Of a DNA stretch of 64,000 nt, positions 48,830-58,550 are shown in pieces. The notes beneath the pieces are model-generated. The model saw only the letters and a list, made by a program, of their open reading frames with translations, did not search any database and was not told where the DNA came from. A program made the translations under genes and the position numbers. Positions within the stretch are counted from its first letter, which is position 1. Each line of letters starts with the position of its first letter. This stretch comes from Steromphala cineraria (Eukaryota; Mollusca; Gastropoda; Trochida; Trochidae): the NCBI GenBank assembly GCA_916613615.1, contig OU744731.1:12282726-12346725 (forward strand). Reading direction: 5' to 3'.

Positions 48830-48848
48830 ACACATGTGCACAGAGCAT

Positions 48849-51059
48849 ATTGACTTGAGCGTTCTGATTATACTAAGGCATGAAGGACCTCTTTATCTAA
48901 TGTACAATGTTCAAGAATTTGATTTAAGGTTAACGTTCGTATCTCTTTAAAGAAGGTTCTCAAAACCAATCCAAAGCTGTTCATTACGATTGCATAGAAA
49001 AAAACTGGCGTGTTTGAACTACATGTACACACTTAATCACTGGGAATAATACCGATTGTATATGAAAAAAATAAGAGAAAGTAATACCTATTATTTGCTC
49101 TATGTCAAGATGGAGAGTAATTTCATTTAAAACTGAGAGAACATTTCATTCGTACCTTGCCTCGTTACTGACCTAAATGATTATATTTGTTGTCAGTCAC
49201 TTGACCTTGTCTGTGACATTCACCTTTAATGAATTCAAACAATGTTTTACCAATATTTCAAATCGTACCGATTGTTTGCTAGTCCCGTCGGTGATAGGTT
49301 AAAGTTCAAAGGTCACTAGATGCATACCGTACTGACCCTTACTCGTATCAGTAACACAGCCATGTACGAGTGATAGGCACAAAATGGTCTACACGTAATT
49401 AGCTGGAGAGAAACCCATATTTCCGGTAAAGTAGAAAATGTGCACTCAGGGACAAAAGAAACGATACCAACTTTTCAAAAGAGTACAAAACAAATTCCTG
49501 CGCCTACGAACCCATGTGAAGGACACGTATGTTGTGAAGTAGTACTCACAGTTTCAAATATCAGAGTATGCTCATTTTAATTGCAAGGCTGTTCAAATAC
49601 ACGAGGGATTCAAAAACATCTTTTTCAATGTTATTTTAGACATATTCTTTGGAATTTGAATTCAAAAATGAAATATTTAAATATAATAAATATATAATAT
49701 AATTATTACAAACAGCCTTATTAGAAATTAACTTGATCACGCATTCTGTCTGTTATTTGGTTTGAAAACAAGCAAAAAGGTCAGTTACACTATCCTGAGT
49801 CCTCTAGTTAAGGAGATTTTTAACGACGTTTATTGAAAAGCGTGTTTTTCGAAAGTGTTCACAGATATAGCTTTGAACTTAGTTCAGCTGGCTCTTGTAG
49901 ACATGAAATAACAGTTTCAGCTGTAACTATCACTCGTAGGTTAATCTATCATGCATGTTATATCGTATCCTTTCTTTTGCTCCTGAGTGTATATAGTGAT
50001 TGTTGCTGTAAAAGAAGAGAAAGCACTTAAACGCGTTACTTTAACAAAGTACTCTTAGGTCGTCAAGCCAATAGCATCTTGTCATATTTCTTTTAATAAA
50101 AAACTTTTACATCAATTCACGCAAACAAATGATAGTCAAGGTATTCAATCATAACCACGTTTATCTTTGATGGGCGTGGTAAAGGTAATAATTTTCATTA
50201 AGACATGCCAAAGAGTAATCATAAACTACAGATATTTTCTGAATATTTCTAAAATATAAACAATCTTTATGCAATTCGTAACAGTAAATTTTCCACATAT
50301 GAGTTTGGTTGAATATCTATCTACATGCATTGTTTCTTTAAGCGAATCCATGAGCATTAGCATCTAAATCAAATGGATTGAAGATATGCATACCAACAAT
50401 CGCATTAAAACGACATCGCACATTTTTTATTTATATTCAATAACCTGAAGAGCACTCCGCCATTCGTAAAAGCTATAAGCTTAACTTATCTTTTCAAGTT
50501 AAATCATAACATTAGATGGTAGTAGAAACATATTTCATTAATATATACAGATGTATATGTAACTTGTTTAAAACACAATCCAACTAATATGTTCCATCTC
50601 AATAGATTTTGTAACCCCTTTCACTTATGTCTCAATCAGATCACATCTCTTTCTCCTAAAGGTTTAAACTGTTATATTTCGTTGTCACTCACAAGGATTA
50701 TATACGTTTCAACGAAAAGGCATAAAGATATCTCTATCTTTGGAAAAGTAAAGTCAAGTTCAACTCTAAAAACTGCATCTCAGTGATGGCATGTATTTTT
50801 TTCCAAATAATAATAACCACAATTTCTATATTTGAATTCCACAACATTCCACGTTACATTCGTCTCATTTCTCACAAATACAAATACAGGAATTACAATA
50901 ACATAGATACTAACACTCTACTGTCAATGTCATGTCACAGAATCATTTATCCTTTTCCCTTGTTCATATAGATATAATGCTAAATCAAGTCACCTATGCA
51001 ATAACTTTATACATTGAAGTTTTCCAGATTTGATTAACTGTGATTAAGTTTGAATTTGT
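48849..51059. other. Intergenic stretch between convergent genes
   Basis: Between the gene B 3' end and the IAP-like gene (-). AT-rich; no gene, RNA or element recognised. Confidence 0.5.
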
Positions 51060-51650
51060 ATTACCTTGATGACACACACACTACTCTTTCATGACGGAAG
51101 ACCATCTGAACACCTAATTTGCAAATCCCTCTGATAGCATCATATTATCTTAATATGCGTAACACTTACCCATTGCCTTCTCTTCAAACATCATAAACTA
51201 ATACGTATACAACACCTGTTGTTTGGTCAAACCCAATAACAACCGCTCACACGAAAACGTATACAACGGTTATACAATAATCTATGCTACCAATCAAATA
51301 ATATCCTCATACATGAAACCGCATACAACACTTGATATTTGCCTCTGATGAATATCACCATCAACATATAAAACGTATATATCAGAGCTTAGATTTACCT
51401 TCTCATCAAGTAGCATCTTCAAAAAATCTATCAAACATGAAAACGTTTACCACACCAAACATTTATCTTTTCATATCATATCCTGATACTGTATAACAAA
51501 CTACTAATTGTCCTTCTAAACCAATAACGTCATCAAACATAAAAAGATCACCACTCTAATATTGACCTTCTCACCAAACAAAACTTCTACCAAACATTAT
51601 TACATCATTCTCAAAGCCTTTTCTATCCATCAAGAAACACCCTCAAACAT
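51060..51650. repeat. Degenerate tandem repeat of about 55-65 bp downstream of the IAP-like gene
   Basis: Roughly eight to nine diverged units recur with the order (A)ACGTATACAACAC.., a TTGACCTTCTCACC-like block and CATCAAACATGAAA. Examples of the first block lie near 51204, 51259, 51319, 51370 and 51444. Probably forms part of the IAP transcript's 3' UTR; no AATAAA was found on that strand. Confidence 0.6.
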
Positions 51651-51676
51651 TAAGAATTCATAATACAGTCACTTTT

Positions 51677-52912
51677 TCAATCCTCAATCAGAACACGTAA
51701 CAATTCTGAAGCATTTTTCACTTCTGTTCCTGTTCTGTCGCGATGTTTCTCCATCCCTTGCTGTATAGCATGGATATCATAGCCCCAGTCCAACAGTGCC
51801 TGTATCATAGGGGGGTGTCTGTTGGGGACATCGGTCTGCTTTATACTGGAGCTTTGAACTCGAGATTTCTCTGCTAGATAATTTTGAGATTTCACGAATC
51901 CTGATGAAAGAGCTGAACCGGAAGCTGTTATTTGGCTGGTTTGGTTGGTAGTTCCAAATACAAATGTTGATGGAAACGTTATTGTTACGGATCCAATGGC
52001 TGAGGGTGATGTTGAATCCCTTCCTCTAGTTCCTAATGCTGATGCTGAAGTGGTTGATGCTGGTGCTGATCTTGACACTGATGTGAATGATCCTAGTATT
52101 GATGCTGATGATTTCCTTGGCGTTGTGAAAGAGGATGCTGCTGTTGCTGTGGTGGCTGCTGAAGCAGATGCTACAAGAGCTCTTGACGGTGGTGGAGTTC
52201 TCGTTGTTAGCAATGGCATAGATGCTGCTGAGGTTACAGCATTATCTGTCACATCAGGGGTTTTGACACTCCCTCCCTGACTTATATGTAGGACGTAGGC
52301 ACAGTTCGGTGACCATTGTTTGTGGGCTGATACAGGATTATCGTCTCGGTCCCAATCTCTTAATACCAACCCGCAATAAAAGCATTCAACTCTATCGAGA
52401 GAACCCAAATAATAGAAACCAGCAATCGCCATATTTTGAGGGGACTGTTCTTTTCCTTTGAGGGGCCAGTTGGCAAACGATGCAACACGTTTAACAAACG
52501 CGACAAAGACTTGATGTTTCGCTTTGGAAGATTCGTATCCACTTTCCCTCACCTCAATCCCCTTTTGAGCTTCACCGACTGGATACCACCGTTTCAAAAA
52601 TAAACAATTTGGAGAGAATTGTCTATGGACATCCAAAGGCTTCATATCTGTCTTCCAGTTGTAGAATTTCAGGTCGCACACGAGACATATTACCAGGTCA
52701 CTCTCACCTGTAAACTCAAAGCCAGCAATAGCAAGCTGCACTGGTGAAACTAGGCCTGTCCAACCTACATACGTCTTTATCCTTCCCTGTATTCTGTCCT
52801 TTTCCTTCCTTCCAGAGAATAATCCATCGTCCTTCAGTTTATCTTTGGTATTTGAGGTACCTTTTGTAGGGCTGGAGCTACTTGCTACACCAACTGAATC
52901 GGGGACGTCCAT
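51677..52912 (-). CDS. IAP-like protein, two BIR domains and UBA-like C terminus, no RING
   Basis: Single uninterrupted frame of 411 codons. BIR1 spans about residues 40-108 with zinc ligands C76, C79, H96 and C103. BIR2 spans about 134-208 with C177, C180, H197 and C204. Both have the expected C-x2-C-x16-H-x6-C spacing, an Arg before the fold (R44, R142) and the GF turn glycine (G64, G165). A Ser/Thr/Ala-rich, low-complexity linker (about 215-345) leads to a 45-residue UBA-like segment (PPMIQALLDWGYDIHAIQQG). The protein stops at LLRVLIED with no RING, so it lacks the E3 ligase module of XIAP/cIAP-type proteins. Likely acts in caspase or immune signalling by binding partners and ubiquitin (inference). 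The lack of introns suggests a retrocopy or a lineage expansion, common for IAPs in bivalves. Confidence 0.92.
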   Translation of the reverse strand: MDVPDSVGVASSSSPTKGTSNTKDKLKDDGLFSGRKEKDRIQGRIKTYVGWTGLVSPVQLAIAGFEFTGESDLVICLVCDLKFYNWKTDMKPLDVHRQFSPNCLFLKRWYPVGEAQKGIEVRESGYESSKAKHQVFVAFVKRVASFANWPLKGKEQSPQNMAIAGFYYLGSLDRVECFYCGLVLRDWDRDDNPVSAHKQWSPNCAYVLHISQGGSVKTPDVTDNAVTSAASMPLLTTRTPPPSRALVASASAATTATAASSFTTPRKSSASILGSFTSVSRSAPASTTSASALGTRGRDSTSPSAIGSVTITFPSTFVFGTTNQTSQITASGSALSSGFVKSQNYLAEKSRVQSSSIKQTDVPNRHPPMIQALLDWGYDIHAIQQGMEKHRDRTGTEVKNASELLRVLIED

Positions 52913-52949
52913 GGTTATCGATAATCAGCAGTATTTATGCAATATGGGA

Positions 52950-52984
52950 GTGAGTGTTATCAACGGCCGGACATTGTATAAATA
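52950..52984 (-). promoter_or_regulatory. IAP-like gene TATA promoter
   Basis: TATTTATA on the minus strand (52984-52977) lies about 30 bases before CACTCACTCCC, an initiator-like start at about 52951-52954, which would give a 5' UTR of about 40 bases before ATG at 52912-52910. No intron is needed. Confidence 0.6.
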
Positions 52985-54810
52985 GATCCACGTCAAGAAA
53001 TAACCGCGCCTATGTCACCGAGTTACTTGATATGATTTTAAACGATAGAGCTATGTTATCATTGGGTTTTTTTTTTCAATATGATATAACTGACAATAAT
53101 TTAATAAACGATTATGAACATATTTTACATTGAAAATACATTTCTTAAATATGTTTAAACGTTTCAGATGAAAAGAAAGGATTGAACGATCTATGTGATG
53201 TACTATTTATATTATAATGTAATTTACACATAAGTATATGATAATGCATTTAATATCAATCTACTTTCATTAGATACAAGTAGATATCACCAGGAGTAAA
53301 TTGGATCCAGTGATAGAAATAAATAAATGAAAATGGCATACTAAAGCGAACGACGTGACATTGTGTATCCAGATCAAGTATTGTTTATATACAACGATAT
53401 GAACAATTCCGAACTGACAATACTTACAATATCTTAGACTGAAAATTCCTGTTTATAGTACTTGTCGACATCCATATCTATGTATAATCTTTTTAAAAAA
53501 ACGCTCATTTAAAGAAGTTAGAATTAATATGATAAATTCAGCACACATGACTAGATTGCAGTTAGTAAATCATGATCATTATATATGTAATATGATATTA
53601 TGCCATTCTGCAAATGAGCTGTATGTCATATGAAGAGATAAGAATACTCTTTAGCTGTTAAGGTGTATATGAAAATATGGGGTGACTAGTAGCTGGAATT
53701 ATCTCACTCAATACAGCGTGACTGGTGGTTCAAGTACATGATTTATATACGTGATACACTATACTTATATCTACGTATAATGTTTCAGAAAAGAACATTG
53801 ATGTAAATATCTAAAAATAATGCTGACGGTTAATTCAATATAAAATTCTGACATCATTACATCAAACCCAATATCAGGATAGATATGACCAAGAGTCCAT
53901 AGCCCTAGTATAAGGGTTATCGTTTTTAATCCATGATTAAAATGTTATAAAATGTTTGTAATGAACCGAAAAATATTAACAGTGAAAATATTATTTGCTA
54001 CATCATCTCAATATCTAATAACTTTATATTCGTTGCTGTGCATATTCAAGAGGACGAGTCAAGGACAACACACTTTATATGGATATTCATATAAAGATCT
54101 ATATCATGCCTCGTTGTATATTCGCTGGCTTTAGACTAGTGTTATTGAACATATACTTAACATAATCAAGTATCTACACAATGGAAAAACAACAACCGTG
54201 TTGTTTTTATTCACCGATATCTAGATACACGTGCTGACCCCGACAAAGCTGAAGTTGAGAAAAGCAGGTCAAGATTACCGTCAATACTATCTTTAGAATA
54301 CGTATCACCATCTGCTTACGAAATAGTTGTTTGATTTTAATCCAAGTGTTGTTTTATCGTTTTGGAAAGGGTTCTTTAAAAATCAATATAATATATTTGG
54401 CACAGCAAAGAAATCATTACATTGTCTATTCAATTTATTTTTTGTTTAAGGTAAATGTTCGATGTTCTTTAAAGTTGTTAGATACCTGTCGTCTCCAACG
54501 TAAACATTTCCTTAAGTAGAAACTTTGCAAGCTGTCGAAGTCACGTTTGCCAATTTAAACAAAATCCTTAGCCTTTTGGGGTGACATGATAAGTAACATA
54601 ACGGTATGAAGTGGAATTCTGGTCGTAAATCGGACAATGACGTACCGAATTCAGTAAAACACAATTCTTCTTTTGCAGGTAGAAGACACAAACTGAGTTG
54701 TTAGTGGTTATATTGGTATTCGATTTATAAAAGGGAATCAACAACCTAGCTCGTGAAACCTAATTGACCATCGTTAATGAGAGCGTCCAGACGGGTAAGG
54801 GGGGTCACAT
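52985..54810. other. Intergenic stretch upstream of the IAP-like gene
   Basis: AT-rich with no recognised gene, RNA or repeat. Confidence 0.45.
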
Positions 54811-54946
54811 GACACAAACTTGGTACTGGCTGTCTGCTGTAAGCGGTTCGTAACCAAACGATTTCGTCCCTACCGAGCATTTTTGACTCTTTCGGGGCCC
54901 TGCTAATAAATCACTGGAAGTGAAAAATTCGGTTTGCAGACCCCCT
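54811..54946. mobile_element. Half copy of the TTAA foldback element
   Basis: Corresponds to the right half of the complete element at 58678-58906 (shared ACAAACTTGGTACTGG, AAGCGGTTCGTAACCAAA, GACTCTTTCGGGGCCCTGCT) and ends GCAGACCCCCT next to TTAA (54947-54950). The left half is missing, so it is a truncated, immobile copy. Confidence 0.82.
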
Positions 54947-55987
54947 TTAATCTGGCAAGTGATTTCAGTTTGGGTACACACATGGTGTTGTTTGATGTTG
55001 TTTGAAAGTTGATAAGTGTAATCTATGTGACTCATTTGTTCCTGACACCAGGCACGAACTGAGTGTATATCATAATACTTAGTGTTTAGTGAGCCCATTG
55101 AAGTACAATGCATATCATGGACTGTCTGAACTCTATTGTTCGCTAGGACTTTCATTGATCCCTTTGTTATTTTCCTAGTGGAACAAAACAGACAACAACA
55201 ACTTGACATTTACTTGCAGTAATAGCTTGATACACACCAACGCTTTTAATATGGTCTACTAAAAACCCCATCATAACCTTTCGTCAACAAGCTTGCTATG
55301 CATAGCGCATTTGAACACGCTTTAACTTTACATAAACATACTTTATTGCAAATTACCTCTATTACTTCTATTTTCATTAAAAGCGCTGCATTGGACTGAT
55401 CAGGGCTGTGTTTTAACTAGAGCTACCAGAATTCGACATGTACCATGTGTACGATATTGATTGTTTGTAGAGGTATTCACGAAAAAGCACAACAATTCAA
55501 TAACGTATTCACATGTTCTGCTTGTCACCGATACGCTGAAGGCAAAATCTGATTGATTTCACTCTTGCGTCCTTAGCTAAGATTTAGGATTTTAGGTGCG
55601 CTTGAGCTGAATCGTATGTTTCGCTTGCTGTTCTTAATCATCACCGACACTCCTTCATAACCATGCTTCAAATTAGTATTGACAGCAAACGATTATCGCC
55701 AATCTTTCACTTACGCAAATATTAAACAATCATTTCCATGTCAATTATGGAAATTTCATGTTGATGTGTGCAACGGTCTCGGGTACTCGAGTGTAAGTAT
55801 ACTTTCAAAAGCTCAATAACTTTTGTCCAAAATTCGGAATTCCTCAAAATTTGATGAACCGCGAATGTGTGAGATAAATCGATTGATTCACACATATATG
55901 CAAAACAAAATACTTGTATATATATTCAATAATAAACATATATAGATTTTCCTTTCATGTCAAAAGTTGATTCATGATACGTGTTAA

Positions 55988-56301
55988 AGGGACACTAGTG
56001 TGTTTTTGACAATTTTAAACTAATTATTGTTCGTCAATGATAAATGTATTGTTTGAATAGTGTCAAAAATCTCATTACACCAACCAACCAGCACAAATTA
56101 TAAAGATTCACATAAAGTTCATTGGCAGCCATTTTTGTGTGAACATCTTTTTTCATTTTGTGTAAGAAAAAGGAATCGCATGGCTGAACTTTACGATATA
56201 TATATTGGTTTTATTGCTGCTTCATTTAGTTTAAATACATTGTCATTTATTTTCATTTTCCTGATATCTGTTATCCCCCCTGAAAACGTGTTACAGGCCC
56301 T
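55988..56301 (+). mobile_element. TTAA-flanked MITE, family 1, copy 5 (diverged, shortened)
   Basis: 314 bp, TTAA at 55984-55987 and 56302-56305. Termini have drifted (AGGGACACTAGTGTG / CGTGTTACAGGCCCT) but the AAAGGAATCGCATGGCTGAA box is intact; about 40 bases shorter than the copies at 5586 and 34849. Confidence 0.82.
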
Positions 56302-57009
56302 TTAAGCGAGCCGTCAATTTAAACTGCTCACGAGCTGTAATTCCGTTCTAGTCAACAGGTACAATGGCTTGGAGCAAATTTATGTACCAAGAAAAGAATT
56401 TGCTTAAAAAATTAAACAACCTTTATGAAGATTTTTGAACATTGAATAAAATGGTAGAAAAACTAATCTTCTGTCTAGTTCAAGCAGAGACATTGAAATA
56501 CTAATGAACCCATTACTCGTTCGTTGCTGTGTTTCTAATCTTAGTACTGTTACATAGGGTTCGTATATGCTAACGTCAATGGATGCTCAACAAATTTAGT
56601 CTCTTTGAGAAAGATGTGCTGGTTTTTGAATGCTGCTCAGGAAACAGTTGCGTTTCCATCGAAATAGCCCTTAAATACCATGCTTGTTTCGTCAAACCAG
56701 ATAGACAAGTCAACCATGAAATTAAGATATTCGTTTTTTGCAGACGTATATTTTATCATTATTTTTTGCAGTAATCACAGAAATATATATGACAGTATAA
56801 ACAGTGCGTTACCATGAAGCTACAGTTTCTGCAAAATATACGAAATTACAAATACTTGCTTCATGAAACTTGTTACACAGTGACACACACTTCATACAGT
56901 GTTCTAAAAATTCCTTTCGTTGTTCAGGCTAATATCTGCAATGCATTCTTTGTCGATTTTCATTGGAGAAAGCTACATCAAATCTAAAAGTTATTTTCCA
57001 AAGAATATC

Positions 57010-57097
57010 CATTCTCTCCCCACAGTGGTTGACCAGTTCATAAAATGTTGCTGTATCAACATTTCATGACTTGATCTGCCTCTGTGGGGAGAGAATG
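57010..57097. mobile_element. 88-bp hairpin MITE with perfect 9-bp target duplication
   Basis: Perfect 16-bp inverted ends CATTCTCTCCCCACAG / CTGTGGGGAGAGAATG (57010-57025 and 57082-57097). The interior continues to pair (AAATGTTG ctgtat CAACATTT), so the whole element is one hairpin. AAGAATATC flanks it exactly on both sides (57001-57009 and 57098-57106). A 9-bp duplication suggests a Mutator-type enzyme. Confidence 0.9.
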
Positions 57098-57106
57098 AAG
57101 AATATC

Positions 57107-58550
57107 TACAAATACTTCTAGCTTCAGAAATGTTAACAATTATTAAATTATATGCTTATTTTAATGTCTAATCTAAACTAAATGAGTTGCTAATTCGATG
57201 ACATTGTGAATATTTTATGTCTCTGTAGAACTGCCCGTATGTGTTTGAAAACTCATTAAGGAAAGATCACAATTTGCTTGTGTTTTGGGAAGTCTTGTAG
57301 ATAGTATATGATAACAGAGGGATGACACTGTTAAAAGCGAGTAAAACGTTTCAATAATGTATTAAAACTCCCTTAATTGTTTTTGCTTCTCTCTGAAATA
57401 CTTTGCCTTAACCAACAGATCAAGTTGTAAAGTTGATAACTAATACAGATGAGAAACGTATGTTTCCTATATAAGGCGTCGACCGATAGTCGTACAGCGT
57501 GTTGAGAGTAGCAATGAACCTTACAAACCAAGTTCTGTAAACAATGCACTTCATTCCTCTCCAATGCTATCTGTGAGTATCTGATCCGTTGACTGAGTAG
57601 TTCATTTATGAGTGACAGGGAAAGATTTCTAAAGACGAAACAACTTATTGCAGGCCTCACTCCAGACCGCAGCCTGTCTCGTTACACTCTCTCGCTCGCA
57701 GGCTTGATTCATTCTTCACTTCTAGTTCAACTCGAGTCGAAACATGAAGGACCCTTGAAGGCAGATCTAGGTTTCTTTCATTGCAAATTATCATCCAAAG
57801 GACCCACAGAGAAAAATTGTAACATAAAGTATAGGACAATATTTGACTTACTTTTAATTGTCCTTAAATAGAATACGACAACCAATTAAAGGGAATTGAA
57901 CAATTCCGAGAAACCCTCTGGAAACCGCTAACAGCCAAGGACGTAACATCTCTTCTTCACAACCTCAGTACTAGCGTGACGAGATTTTGGTAATTCAGAA
58001 ATCGCGAATGTTAATCAAGTAAAAGCATTCAATCATTCGAATGAAGACATTTCTGTACTTTCTATACTTCATAAAGTTTACACCAGAAAATTGCCTTTAA
58101 ATTGTCTTCTCCATCAAGTGGATCTTCCTTCGACACTATGTCATAACTAGCAAGTTTCCGATGGTGCTTAGAAATATTTACTGTTCCATATAATGTGTCG
58201 ACACATCTCGCTTTGCTGGGATGGAAATATAAAATTATCTAATATTAGCAAAAACAACACCGTTACTGTTCTTTACGATTAACACGGTAGATGTGCTGTA
58301 AAACGTTATCGAGAAACATATGTAGAAAAAGATTGATGATGTCTTTGAGCGAACCATTGGTTGTAAGTACATGTTATTACCTGCATTCTTTAATCAGAGT
58401 TCTGACAACCCCCGCCAGGTGTCTCTTCATACCTTGCGCGTCTTTCCGTCTGTTTCCAGTACTCACGTACAAGGTTTATGAGAAGGCGATATTAAGACTG
58501 AGGGCAGAAACCGTGTGTAGCCTATGTATCCTGCAGGGAAAACAAGGAAG
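57107..58550. other. Region upstream of SLC17-like start
   Basis: No exon recognised with confidence. It should hold the promoter and any 5' UTR exons of the SLC17-like gene, but no TATA or initiator stood out. Confidence 0.4.

Larger units (their letters stand above)
48006..48848 (+). other. Gene B 3' untranslated region
   Basis: Runs from the TAA at 48003-48005 to just after AATAAA at 48824-48829. It is unusually GC-rich between 48350 and 48720 compared with the AT-rich surroundings, and contains degenerate repeats of a CATGTACCGA..GGCTCGGCTTTAG type. Confidence 0.7.

Noticed and set aside
51945..52280. 111-codon + strand frame rich in Asp, Ala and Val
   Set aside because: Exactly antisense to the Ser/Ala/Thr-rich linker of the IAP-like gene; it is a mirror of that repetitive coding sequence.
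57010..57097. microRNA precursor
   Set aside because: The perfect 9-bp flanking duplication and perfect termini fit a MITE better; no known mature microRNA sequence was recognised.
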